Both the position numbers and the translations under genes were made by a program. Positions 23,987-31,820 of a DNA stretch of 64,000 nucleotides are shown piece after piece; position 1 is the stretch's first letter, and the number at the start of each line of letters is the position of its first letter. Source of the stretch: Neisseria dentiae (lineage in GTDB: Bacteria > Pseudomonadota > Gammaproteobacteria > Burkholderiales > Neisseriaceae); NCBI RefSeq assembly GCF_024580525.1, contig NZ_JANIKQ010000002.1, forward strand, positions 62,001-126,000, written 5' to 3'. Under the pieces are notes generated by a model that saw only the letters and a program-made list of their open reading frames with translations, was not told the origin of the DNA and made no database searches.

Positions 23987-24163
23987 CTAATGTTTACGGA
24001 TGGGCGATGCCATCATCTGCGCCGCCTGAATCATCTTGCTGATTAACACAGCCGTTTGCTGCGCACCTGTTTTGTCTTTTGCATCCGCCGCCGGAAGGTC
24101 GCCCTTAAAATTAATGTCGGTGCCCTCGGGCAGGTCTTCGATTTCAATAATGATTTTTGCCAT
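23987..24163 (-). CDS. Small early phage protein
   Basis: 58 residues starting MAKIIIEIEDLPEGTDINFK, whose ATG follows the upstream stop immediately. The C-terminus is helical and Met/Gln-rich (QTAVLISKMIQAAQMMASPI). No family recognised, but clear start, coupling and composition make it a real gene. Confidence 0.65.
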   Translation of the reverse strand: MAKIIIEIEDLPEGTDINFKGDLPAADAKDKTGAQQTAVLISKMIQAAQMMASPIRKH

Positions 24164-24814
24164 TTAAGCCTCCTGTTCTTCGGCATCATTCCGCGTTTCC
24201 TGCCATTTCCCAACCAAGTAATCCCACTCATACCGAGGAATGACACGGCAGCCCGGTAACAGATTCTGCCAATCAAAATCTTCGGGCGGCTGCATCGTAC
24301 AGCCGTTTCTGATTCTCTTAGCCCCTTCTCTAAGCTCGTAGGCATAATCAGGAGTTACCACGCCCTTTGGCGCGTCCTCCTCCAATCCCGCCCAAACGAA
24401 CTGAACAGGATTAAAGAAATTACCGATACCCCAAGATGCCCAAGTCTCTCCGTCGTTATTCTTTTCAAAAATCATTGTTGGTGCGGTGATGCCAACTTCT
24501 TCCAAATACTCTTCAGGGCGTTTAAATCTTTTGTTGAGTGGCATGGTTTTTAGGATTGGGTTGTTTTTCCGTGGCCAACAAGTTCCGTTCTTATTGGGCT
24601 TTTTCCATCCATCGGGTATGCCAGAAGGGAACGCAAACCCTGCCACTTGCCCATCGCTCCATTCCCGCATTAGCGCGTCTGACGGCAAGTGTTCGCGCGC
24701 CCAATCAAGCCACGCCTGTCGCATTGCGTCCTTGTCCTGCTGAAAACTTCGCAGTGCTTTTGCAACCGGCCCATCATTAACTTCAATCAAATAAATCATT
24801 ATATTTGCGTTCAT
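24164..24814 (-). CDS. Early phage protein of unknown function
   Basis: 216 residues from MNANIMIYLIEVNDGPVAKA. The start at 24814 is chosen because the longer frame overlaps the DUF3164 gene. Rich in Trp, Pro and Asn (DGWKKPNKNGTCWPRKNNP). A metal-site or enzyme motif is not evident. It lies in the early operon between DUF3164 and the 58-residue gene. Confidence 0.65.
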   Translation of the reverse strand: MNANIMIYLIEVNDGPVAKALRSFQQDKDAMRQAWLDWAREHLPSDALMREWSDGQVAGFAFPSGIPDGWKKPNKNGTCWPRKNNPILKTMPLNKRFKRPEEYLEEVGITAPTMIFEKNNDGETWASWGIGNFFNPVQFVWAGLEEDAPKGVVTPDYAYELREGAKRIRNGCTMQPPEDFDWQNLLPGCRVIPRYEWDYLVGKWQETRNDAEEQEA

Positions 24815-24819
24815 TTTTC

Positions 24820-25431
24820 CTACACCTTCGCCACATCCAAATTCATTAACTGATACTCCCCATCCTCGCCGCGCTGATACACCCGCACAAACGGCTTGCT
24901 GATATGCACCTGCAAACTGTCGGAGAGCGCATCCATCGCCCGTTGCCATTTTTCATCCGTGATTTGCAGGCGGCGCAGGCCGAGGACGCGGGCGGTGCTG
25001 ATATTGCCTTCTTTGTCCACTTGGAAGGCCGCGTTAATCAGTGTTTTCAATTCCGTGCGGCTGCCTTCCGTCCATTCGTTGATGCACTCGTCAATCAGAG
25101 CCTTGGCCGCCAGCAGTCCCTCGTCGAATACCAGTGTGTCCTGCATGGCGAGGTTGACGCGGTACGCGCCGTCAAAGCTGTGCAGGCTGATATTGCCTTT
25201 CTTACCGCCGACATTCACGTCGTATCGGTCGGCACTCAACTGTACAAACGCCGCAATATCGTCCATAGCTTCGCGTTTGAAGGCGATTAAGTTATCCTGT
25301 ACCGCGCGGGCTTTTGCAGCGATTTCCTGCACCAGCTCGTCGCGCAGCAGGTCAATTTCGCGGATATTGGCCAGCGGCACGAGATTGCCTTTGGCATCCT
25401 GTTTGTATTGGCTTACATCTAAATTACTCAT
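24820..25431 (-). CDS. DUF3164 family early phage protein
   Basis: 203 residues. The DUF3164 pattern is clear: LVPLANIREIDLLRDELVQE, VGGKKGNISLHSFDGAYRVN and the C-terminal ALSDSLQVHISKPFVRVYQR. It is common in Mu-like early operons (sometimes mis-annotated as a sulfate transporter). Its role is unknown. Overlaps the upstream gene by 4 nt. Confidence 0.9.
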   Translation of the reverse strand: MSNLDVSQYKQDAKGNLVPLANIREIDLLRDELVQEIAAKARAVQDNLIAFKREAMDDIAAFVQLSADRYDVNVGGKKGNISLHSFDGAYRVNLAMQDTLVFDEGLLAAKALIDECINEWTEGSRTELKTLINAAFQVDKEGNISTARVLGLRRLQITDEKWQRAMDALSDSLQVHISKPFVRVYQRGEDGEYQLMNLDVAKV

Positions 25432-25886
25432 TTTGTTTTACCTTTCTGCCTTTCGGCATAAATCCTTTTACACTCATCCACCGTACGGTGGCGTTGCCCG
25501 TGTATCCAGTCCCTGTCCATACAGGGCGCGTTTTCCAATCTGCCGACAATCTTTTTCAGTTCGGCGGCCTGCGCTTTGCCGTATTCCGTCGGGCGGTGCT
25601 TCTTTTCCAGCCTCGGCACCATCCTGATTTCGGGCGGCGGCAGGTGTTTGATAAGGTCGGCAGGGTTTGGCCACTCTGACGAGGATGCCGCGATAGCCCT
25701 AAAGGCTGCCTGTATCCTGATTCCGTCCTGTTCCGGTTGCCACGACCGGCCGCTTAGTATGCCTAACCAAAGTTCGGCGACTGCCGTCAAATCCGCCGAG
25801 GCAGGGCGGCCTTTGAGGTTTAGGGCGGCGAGCATCATAAAACCCTGCGCGATTGCTTTTTTAATCCAGCTATTGTTGTCCTCCAT
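25428..25886 (-). CDS. Early phage protein of unknown function
   Basis: 152 residues. The N-terminus (SWIKKAIAQGFMMLAALNLK) and the segment WPNPADLIKHLPPP are typical of small phage early proteins that partner replication or regulation genes. The C-terminus is basic. It overlaps the upstream gene by 17 nt. Confidence 0.65.
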   Translation of the reverse strand: MEDNNSWIKKAIAQGFMMLAALNLKGRPASADLTAVAELWLGILSGRSWQPEQDGIRIQAAFRAIAASSSEWPNPADLIKHLPPPEIRMVPRLEKKHRPTEYGKAQAAELKKIVGRLENAPCMDRDWIHGQRHRTVDECKRIYAERQKGKTK

Positions 25887-26370
25887 TCGACCACTCCATC
25901 AAATCGCCCAAACCGCTCCTCAATTTGGTACTTACTCCCTCTCCCGCGGGAGAGGGTTGGGGAGAAGGCAAAACCGCCGTTCCCGCCGTCTTTTCAGGCG
26001 ACCAAAACGTGATGTTTTCCAACAAATAACCGTGGCTGGTCAGCGGCGGCGTCAACTTTCCCGCGTCCCGTGCCTCAAGGCATCGCGTTACCGCCCAAAT
26101 CCAAGCCTCGCGCGGGGCCGGGTAAGTTTTGCGGTTGCGGACAATCTTTCGGTCCCGTATCATCGGCGCAATCTCGCCGACGAGCTTTGAAACACGGTTA
26201 AAACTTAAATCCTTTTCGGCGGGGCGAAACAGCGTCAGATACCGCAATACCGCCTTAAAAAGGTCGTCTGAAATGCCTGTCAGGGCAATCAGAGCTTCGC
26301 GTGCATCATCATGGGCGATTAATACATCTAAGCTCATCACTGCACCGCAAGTAGGGCAGCGCACTTTCAT
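25870..26370 (-). CDS. Early phage protein with N-terminal zinc knuckle and repeat insertion
   Basis: 166 residues. It begins MKVRCPTCGAVMSLDVLIAH, with one CxxC pair and no second pair. The middle is helical and basic (IRDRKIVRNRKTYPAPREAW). Near the end it reads LPSPQPSPAGEG, encoded by a 20-bp perfect palindrome at 25937-25956, which looks like a repeat inserted in frame. The downstream overlap with the next gene is kept. Function unknown. Confidence 0.7.
   Translation of the reverse strand: MKVRCPTCGAVMSLDVLIAHDDAREALIALTGISDDLFKAVLRYLTLFRPAEKDLSFNRVSKLVGEIAPMIRDRKIVRNRKTYPAPREAWIWAVTRCLEARDAGKLTPPLTSHGYLLENITFWSPEKTAGTAVLPSPQPSPAGEGVSTKLRSGLGDLMEWSNGGQQ
25937..25956. repeat. REP-like palindrome inside a coding region
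   Basis: CCCTCTCCCGCGGGAGAGGG, perfectly self-complementary, followed by TTGGGGAGA. The same palindrome, read as PSPQPSPAGEG, is familiar as a dispersed repeat in many proteobacteria. Its presence in a phage gene without breaking the frame is unusual. Confidence 0.75.
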
Positions 26371-26654
26371 GTTCTCGCCTCCATCAGACTTTTAAGGCCG
26401 CAGTAAACCGAGTCAGAAAAATCAATAGCTGCATCACATGCCTGCTCCCCGTCTTCTACGTCCACCGGCGGACAATAAAACAACCCGTTTTTCCAAGATG
26501 TATTTGCGGCGACAACCGCATAAGCCTCCTCAAGCGTACAGCCCTCGTTCAGCTCTTTACTCAGATAATCCGTATCGCCTTCTCGGTCGCCCAAAGCATT
26601 ATCTTGGGTAATTTTGATAATGCCGTCGCGGGCGATATTCAGATAAATCGTCAT
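26367..26654 (-). CDS. Small early phage protein
   Basis: 95 residues from MTIYLNIARDGIIKITQDNA, with a 4-nt overlap with the gene before and after. The sequence is acidic (VDVEDGEQACDAAIDFSDS). No family recognised. Shared ATGA overlaps argue for a real gene in a compact operon. Confidence 0.65.
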   Translation of the reverse strand: MTIYLNIARDGIIKITQDNALGDREGDTDYLSKELNEGCTLEEAYAVVAANTSWKNGLFYCPPVDVEDGEQACDAAIDFSDSVYCGLKSLMEART

Positions 26655-26830
26655 TTCAACACCCCCATCACCCTTGCCGCCGACACCGCCACCGCAAAAG
26701 CCGAACACATCACACCCAACAGCCCCGTTATCAGGCCGTATGGTGATTCCGAGTGATAAGTCTCTTTAGCAGCACGGACAAAACAGACCAGCCCAACCAA
26801 CCCCAAAAACAACGTGAACACCATATTCAT
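26651..26830 (-). CDS. Small two-helix membrane protein
   Basis: 59 residues from MNMVFTLFLGLVGLVCFVRA. Hydrophobic segments at about 3-18 and 33-52 are separated by a short polar loop. The ATG at 26830 follows GGAGGAAATGTG. No family recognised. It may be a superinfection or membrane-acting early protein. Confidence 0.6.
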   Translation of the reverse strand: MNMVFTLFLGLVGLVCFVRAAKETYHSESPYGLITGLLGVMCSAFAVAVSAARVMGVLK

Positions 26831-27303
26831 CACATTTCCTCCCATACTTTCATCGCATCATCCAACGCTTCGCGGTAGTTGTTTCCATACCCGATGACAT
26901 CATGCTCAGGTAAGAAACAGCATTTTCTTCCGTCATATGTGCATGAAAATTCAACAGATTCAACATCGAACAAAAAGTCTAACCTTTCTGCGTCCTTCAT
27001 AGCCTGTTTAAATTTCGGTGAGAAATCCAAAACATCAGATTCTTGGTCAATAATGTTGTTATTTTCGGAAATCAGGGTGTCCAATACACACATAATCCAA
27101 GGCAAATTGGCATCATCAGTCAAAGATTCCAAAGCTTCAAACACCGTATCAGCAGGCGCGGCGGACAGGTATTCGAAATCGTCTTCGTCCTCCGGATCGG
27201 CAGGCTGATAAGTCGGATTCAAGCCCTGCGCTATTTTGTTTAAAAACGCGACCAGTTCCCATACTGCTTCAAGGTCTTCTTTTCTTGGTTTGGCAATATT
27301 CAT
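26830..27303 (-). CDS. Acidic early phage protein of unknown function
   Basis: 157 residues from MNIAKPRKEDLEAVWELVAF, placed at the ATG at 27303 because CAGGAGGAAATGTG lies just upstream. Very rich in Asp and Glu (PADPEDEDDFEYLSAAPAD). The AGGAGGAAATGTGATG start region is repeated almost exactly before the next gene (26830), suggesting a duplicated translation start unit. Function unknown. Confidence 0.7.
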   Translation of the reverse strand: MNIAKPRKEDLEAVWELVAFLNKIAQGLNPTYQPADPEDEDDFEYLSAAPADTVFEALESLTDDANLPWIMCVLDTLISENNNIIDQESDVLDFSPKFKQAMKDAERLDFLFDVESVEFSCTYDGRKCCFLPEHDVIGYGNNYREALDDAMKVWEEM

Positions 27304-27319
27304 CACATTTCCTCCTGTA

Positions 27320-27484
27320 TCATTCCTGCCACCCGTCATCCGGTCGGCACGCCTTATCCAGCAGTTTCCCCAACCGTTCCTTAACCCGTTGCTCGACCAA
27401 TATCTCGACCAACACAGTCATTACCGCCGCCAGCAATATGGCAATAACCAACAAAGCCGCTACCGCATTCATTTCATTCATCAT
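27320..27484 (-). CDS. Small single-helix membrane protein
   Basis: 54 residues, start at the ATG pair 27484-27479 after AAGGAGTAAGAAA. One long membrane segment (VAALLVIAILLAAVMTVLVE, about 7-26), then a basic tail ending DDGWQE. No family recognised. Size and context fit a phage membrane peptide. Confidence 0.6.
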   Translation of the reverse strand: MMNEMNAVAALLVIAILLAAVMTVLVEILVEQRVKERLGKLLDKACRPDDGWQE

Positions 27485-27499
27485 TTTCTTACTCCTTGT

Positions 27500-27652
27500 T
27501 TAATCAGTCTGTTTGTTGTCTGTTGAGGCAAGCCGTATCGCTTTCTCGCCCCACCGTGCCCGAATCTTCTCGACCGCCTGTTTCAGGGCGAACGCTTTAA
27601 CCCGTTTCAATTCGTGTTTCGGCATCTTCCGTCGTGCCAACCGTTTACTCAT
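27500..27652 (-). CDS. Small basic early phage protein
   Basis: 50 residues, MSKRLARRKMPKHELKRVKA followed by a helical Lys/Arg-rich body. Its start is two bases from the stop of the upstream gene, and AAGGAC lies upstream. It may bind nucleic acid by charge alone. No family recognised. Confidence 0.55.
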   Translation of the reverse strand: MSKRLARRKMPKHELKRVKAFALKQAVEKIRARWGEKAIRLASTDNKQTD

Positions 27653-27654
27653 GG

Positions 27655-27954
27655 TTAAAGTCCTTTTAATGGTCTTCTATAATCCGTTTTTGTAACGGTC
27701 CAGTATTTGTTTTTCATAAATTCAGGTTCTTCAGGAAATTCCATATGCGTTTTCCCTCCATTTATGCTGATGCCTTTAGAGATAATCTTTCTTTCCGCCA
27801 TACTGTCTCGGACTGCCTTCAGTTCCTTTGCTCTGGCGTTTAAACACTCGTAACATACAGGCCTATACCCGCCTACATAGGCATCGTCTTTTTTGAAACG
27901 GAACAACGGCCTCTCTTCTCCGCATTTTTTGCAGATTTTCGTCTCAGTTTTCAT
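27655..27954 (-). CDS. Zinc-ribbon early phage protein
   Basis: 99 residues. Two pairs of Cys (CKKCGEERP at about 8-11 and CYECLNARA at about 34-37) with a basic spacer form a zinc ribbon like those in HNH-associated or recombination-accessory proteins. The rest is a helix and a short basic tail. No catalytic motif. Overlaps the upstream lipoprotein gene by 11 nt. Confidence 0.7.
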   Translation of the reverse strand: MKTETKICKKCGEERPLFRFKKDDAYVGGYRPVCYECLNARAKELKAVRDSMAERKIISKGISINGGKTHMEFPEEPEFMKNKYWTVTKTDYRRPLKGL

Positions 27955-28186
27955 AAACCACCCCTTTCATCCGCTCTTTATCGCTCATCCGTTCATAGGC
28001 TTTTTCTGCCTGCAATACCGCAAAGTCAGCCGCATTCTGTTTTTCCCGCATCAGCCGCTGCTGACTGGTCTCGTTCTGATACAGGCTCCACGCCGGCACC
28101 GGCTCGGTGCAGCGGTTCGCACACGCCGTTACCGCAATCACAATCGCCGGTATGGCGAGCAGATGCCTCATTTTCAAATTTTCCAT
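27944..28186 (-). CDS. Small early lipoprotein
   Basis: 80 residues from MENLKMRHLLAIPAIVIAVT. A signal peptide ends in VTAC (Cys22), a lipobox. The mature part is short and charged, with a helix QQRLMREKQNAADFAVLQAE. AAGGAAAACT lies at a good distance from the ATG. An early-expressed lipoprotein is a plausible superinfection-exclusion protein, but this is inference. Confidence 0.65.
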   Translation of the reverse strand: MENLKMRHLLAIPAIVIAVTACANRCTEPVPAWSLYQNETSQQRLMREKQNAADFAVLQAEKAYERMSDKERMKGVVYEN

Positions 28187-28261
28187 TTTTAGTTTTCCTT
28201 TAATTTCAATAACTTAACAAAATAACAAGGTAAAAAAATTATTGCCTTATCTGTCAAAGGT

Positions 28262-29176
28262 TTAGTGGATTAAATAGGTTTCCGCGTGTTCGATTACATC
28301 ATCATCCAAATCAACATCAGGGTTAACCTGCAACAAATAGTCCACAATCAGCAGCAGCTTCGACAGTTTCCGCGCATTGCCTTTGGCCGTTTTCACCACC
28401 TTCTGCAATACCGCTTCATCGTTCGTCTTCAACACTGCCGCCGCAATCTGTTTTAAATCCGCTTCCGGCAGCATCTCGCCCAATTCCATCTTGACCGATA
28501 CCCTTGAAAACAACTGCTTAAATTCACTGTTCGGCCCCTTCAGATTCAGCAGCAGCTTGGGCATCCCCACCAACGCCACCGCCACGCCCGATTTATCATG
28601 TATCCGCCGCAGGCTCTCCAGTGCGCGTGTCGGTAACTGTTCTGCCTCGTCAATCAGCAAAATACGGTGTGCATCACGCGGGCTGCGGCTCTTCTTATCA
28701 CGCTTCAGGCAGTTGATAATCCGCTCCGTCAGCTCATGGATATTGCCTCTCTCGCTTAAATCCAGTGCATGACAGATTTCCTGCAACAACACCTTTGCCG
28801 TATAGCCTGTATCCGGCTCAATCAACAAAGCCAGCGGGTTAGTGGCCGCATATTGTTTCAATACCGTGGTTTTACCCAAGCCCGCGCCGCCATACACAAT
28901 ACCGAGCTGCCCCAGCCATGCCGCCAAACCCAGCCAACCTTTCATCTTCTTGGCCGTGCCCGTTTCAACATAGGGAATATCCAGCTTTTTCAATTCCACC
29001 CGGTCGCCTTCCTGTTCAAGAAACAGCGCGGCTTTCTTATCCATCCCCGCAATATCGCCGTCGTATTTGCCGTTCAAATAGCCCGACAATGCACTTCTCG
29101 ATACGCCCATGCGGTCGGCCGCCTTGTTTTGGCTCATGCCGCTGGTTTCCAGAAATTGTCTTAATTTCTCAATCAT
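28262..29176 (-). CDS. Transposition ATPase, MuB-like
   Basis: 304 residues. N-terminal helix-turn-helix (SQNKAADRMGVSRSALSGYL, about 15-34), then an AAA ATPase with Walker A GGAGLGKTT (96-104) and Walker B ILLIDEAEQ (172-180). A C-terminal DNA-binding domain follows. MuB coats target DNA, keeps the transposase from attacking its own genome and stimulates it. It lies 41 nt after the transposase gene. Confidence 0.95.
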   Translation of the reverse strand: MIEKLRQFLETSGMSQNKAADRMGVSRSALSGYLNGKYDGDIAGMDKKAALFLEQEGDRVELKKLDIPYVETGTAKKMKGWLGLAAWLGQLGIVYGGAGLGKTTVLKQYAATNPLALLIEPDTGYTAKVLLQEICHALDLSERGNIHELTERIINCLKRDKKSRSPRDAHRILLIDEAEQLPTRALESLRRIHDKSGVAVALVGMPKLLLNLKGPNSEFKQLFSRVSVKMELGEMLPEADLKQIAAAVLKTNDEAVLQKVVKTAKGNARKLSKLLLIVDYLLQVNPDVDLDDDVIEHAETYLIH

Positions 29177-29217
29177 TTTTCGTTTTCCTTAAAAAGTGTC
29201 AAAGATGTGCCGTCATA

Positions 29218-31263
29218 CTAACCGGCGTCTTCCCATAAAAAATCGCGTAACTTCTTCTTACCTTTGCCGCTTTCAGACGGCCTGTTTTCCACCTCTACCA
29301 ATCCGCCGCTTTCCGTTTCCAGCTTCAAAAATTCGCCGAAATCAGGCTGCTGCTCGATAATCGGCGTGGCCGATTGGCGTTGCGCCTCGATTAAATCCAT
29401 CTTGTCTTGCAGACGTTTGGCTTGGCCTTTGCGGCGGCGTTCGGCCAGTTGTTCCATCCGCGTTTCCGCAAATGCCGCCCGTTTGTTGCCGTTGAATACC
29501 GCTTTGCAAATCACCTTGCCCTGCATATCCTTCACAATCACATGGTCGGCATCGTGGATGTCGTAAGCCACCCGTACCTTCTGACCGCTGTAATCCAGCA
29601 ATCCTTGGTGGAAGTAAGTATTGTTGTGCAGAGACACCGCTCCGCGGTCGGGGATGCGTTCTTCCTCCGGACGGTACATAAAATCCAACTCCAGCGGGCT
29701 TAATACATCCGTTTTCACCCTCATGCCGTCTGTTTTCATCCGGTATTCGTAATATTTCATCGGCGTAAAATGCCGTCCCGTTTCCGGATTTTTCGGCAGG
29801 CTGCGATGCTCGTGTTCAAAGTTGTATCGGCGTACCGCTTCTTCCAAATCCGCCATAAACTGCGCCCAAGTCGGTGCTGCCGCCAGCACCGCTTCCTGCG
29901 CCTTGCTCAGTTCCTTACCCTTTTTCTGCACTTTCTGCGCACTCGCCAGCGCATTCGATACCTTTCTCAGTGTTTCGGCATCAGCATCCTTGCCCTGATA
30001 AGTCGCATACTGCTTGGCTAAAGGAATTGTGATGGTCTGCCATAATCGTTCAATCTTGCCGCGCCCCTGCGGATTGCCCGGAATGCCCGTAAAATGCTCG
30101 ATACCGATACGCGGCAAAATACCCGTCGTTTCCTTATCCAACATATCGCCCGTTTCGCCCGAGCCGTTATCCGAGTAATAACCCAAGGGCGGCGGGAAAT
30201 GCGTCATCCCGTGGCGCAAAGCATCCGCCACCGCTACCGCCGTTTCCGACAGCGCCACACTCCAACCCACGACCGCACCGCTGCAACCGTCCACAATCAT
30301 CGTCACTTCCGGCGTAAACAGATACCCCATCGGATGCCGGATTTTTGCTTTAAAGCTGTGGCCGTCGCCCACCCAGACATCGTTCGGTTTCAACGCCGTC
30401 CAATCTCTGTCAATGTAAGGCAGCAAAGCCTTATAAGCCGACCCCGTGCGCCTGCCGCGCTCCTTCATATGTTCCGGCAGCCGTTTCATCACTGTTTGAA
30501 TCTGGTCATAGCTCGGCATCTGCTCGATTTTTCCCTGTTCCAGATACCATTGCGCCAGTTTCTTCGCCGCCGCCATCATCGTCGGCTTGTTCGGCCGCTG
30601 ATAAAACATCAAGAAGTAAGGCAGCCAGTCAATCGCCAGCAGCGGCGTCTTTTCCCGTGTTTTCACCGGCGCAAGCGCCAAGAGGCGGCTCATGCTGTCC
30701 GGTGCCGCACGGTAAGCCCGCACCCATCGGTATAAAGTCGGTTCGCTTAAACTGCGTTCGCCGTTGTTCCGCGCATTCGCCAACGGAATCAGCTTGGCCA
30801 CATCCTCCGGCAACCTGCCCGCCGTCGCTTCAGCTGCCACAAACGCCACCGCCTTCTTAATCGGCATACCCGCCAATTCATGCAGCGGCAATACATAGGC
30901 GACAATCGCACAACGCGCGTGGGCCGTTTCCGTCTGCCTGTCGTCCAACCGCGCCAAACCTTCCTCGCACGGTATCAAACCCAACTGCCGCATCTTCTTA
31001 TTTTGCCGAAGCGGTTTTTTTACTTCTGCCGGCAACATCGGCACCTTGGCTAACAATGTTGCCGCCTGTTTTTCCTGTATGGCCGCCTGAATCTCCGAAG
31101 GGAGGGCGGAAACCAAATATTTCTTAAGCTTGCCGCCTCGAGCCTGTCCTACAACCTCTTCAAACGGCCAATTATTCTTTTTGGCGTGGTACTCGATGCC
31201 TTGTCTACTGTTCGGCAGCTTTGGAAGTTGCAAGCCCGCCAACTCAACCGCTGAAATCAACAT
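29218..31263 (-). CDS. DDE transposase, MuA-like
   Basis: 681 residues. The N-terminal winged helix (PNSRQGIEYHAKKNNWPFEE) binds the enhancer. The catalytic triad is Asp300 (VWVGDGHSF), Asp365 (YYSDNGSGE) and Glu405 (GRGKIERLW). The C-terminus is basic (AERRRKGQAKRLQDK), suited to contacting MuB. It cuts and joins the phage ends for lysogenic insertion and replicative transposition. No frame breaks are seen, so it is probably functional. Confidence 0.97.
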   Translation of the reverse strand: MLISAVELAGLQLPKLPNSRQGIEYHAKKNNWPFEEVVGQARGGKLKKYLVSALPSEIQAAIQEKQAATLLAKVPMLPAEVKKPLRQNKKMRQLGLIPCEEGLARLDDRQTETAHARCAIVAYVLPLHELAGMPIKKAVAFVAAEATAGRLPEDVAKLIPLANARNNGERSLSEPTLYRWVRAYRAAPDSMSRLLALAPVKTREKTPLLAIDWLPYFLMFYQRPNKPTMMAAAKKLAQWYLEQGKIEQMPSYDQIQTVMKRLPEHMKERGRRTGSAYKALLPYIDRDWTALKPNDVWVGDGHSFKAKIRHPMGYLFTPEVTMIVDGCSGAVVGWSVALSETAVAVADALRHGMTHFPPPLGYYSDNGSGETGDMLDKETTGILPRIGIEHFTGIPGNPQGRGKIERLWQTITIPLAKQYATYQGKDADAETLRKVSNALASAQKVQKKGKELSKAQEAVLAAAPTWAQFMADLEEAVRRYNFEHEHRSLPKNPETGRHFTPMKYYEYRMKTDGMRVKTDVLSPLELDFMYRPEEERIPDRGAVSLHNNTYFHQGLLDYSGQKVRVAYDIHDADHVIVKDMQGKVICKAVFNGNKRAAFAETRMEQLAERRRKGQAKRLQDKMDLIEAQRQSATPIIEQQPDFGEFLKLETESGGLVEVENRPSESGKGKKKLRDFLWEDAG

Positions 31264-31340
31264 TTTGCTATTTCTTTCTTTTTGTGTTTTACTTAAATGC
31301 GTATAACCTTTAGCATTTAAGGAACTAAATCGAAAACCAC

Positions 31341-31604
31341 TTATCCATTAACTACTCTTTTGGGGAAAACAGGTTTTAAATTCCGATCTGCATACCGTTC
31401 GGGCCAAATCTCTTCCGGTTCCACTCCGATTGCAGCGGCAATAATCCTTTCTCCCTTAAGATAAGGGGCGGCCAGTGCGCTTCTAAGCGTATTCGGCGAC
31501 AACCCCGCTTCTATTGAAAGTGCTCGAAGCGACCAGCCTTTCTTTTTCAAAGCAGCAACAATATCCGCGCGGTGCCAGTTTTTCGGCGTTGCGTTTTTTT
31601 GCAT
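31341..31604 (-). CDS. ner: Ner-like DNA-binding regulator
   Basis: 87 residues. The helix-turn-helix LRALSIEAGLSPNTLRSALA and the closing IGVEPEEIWPERY are diagnostic of the Ner/Nlp family. In Mu, Ner represses the early and repressor promoters to shift the phage into lytic growth. It is the first gene of the early transcript and diverges from the repressor gene. Confidence 0.93.
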   Translation of the reverse strand: MQKNATPKNWHRADIVAALKKKGWSLRALSIEAGLSPNTLRSALAAPYLKGERIIAAAIGVEPEEIWPERYADRNLKPVFPKRVVNG

Positions 31605-31661
31605 AATTGACTTACTCCATTCAGTAATGTGATTTACTTCGTTAATTGATTAAGTGAGTGA

Positions 31662-31712
31662 ATAATACTAAGCAAAAAAGGTTATTACAACTCTTTTGCT
31701 TAGAAATATAAC
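31662..31712. promoter_or_regulatory. Overlapping divergent promoters of the lysis-lysogeny switch
   Basis: Minus strand: TTGTAA (31690-31685), 17 nt, TATTAT (31667-31662) would drive ner and the early operon. Plus strand: ATTACA (31684-31689), 17 nt, TATAAC (31707-31712) would drive the repressor gene with a leader near 100 nt. The two -35 boxes overlap almost completely, so RNA polymerase cannot hold both at once. Operators lie in both spacers. Confidence 0.6.
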
Positions 31713-31812
31713 GCAAAAAAGCAAAATATTAGACATCTATTTGATTATTTGACGAATTAATTTTAAGCAAAAGAAGTGAATTTTTTGCTTAAATGCGAAA
31801 TTCTAAGCAAAA
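31669..31812. promoter_or_regulatory. Array of TAAGCAAAA operators
   Basis: Five exact copies of TAAGCAAAA or its complement: plus strand at 31669, 31764 and 31804, minus strand at 31694 and 31783. A sixth near-copy (AAGCAAAAT) is at 31719. They form inverted pairs with 16- and 10-nt gaps. The one at 31804 runs into the ribosome binding site of the repressor gene, which predicts autoregulation. Repressor or Ner is the expected binder. Confidence 0.75.
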
Positions 31813-31820
31813 GGACAATC

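Noticed and set aside
31776-31820. Upstream GTG start for the repressor
   Set aside because: It would translate through two operators, and the ATG at 31821 has a proper ribosome site.
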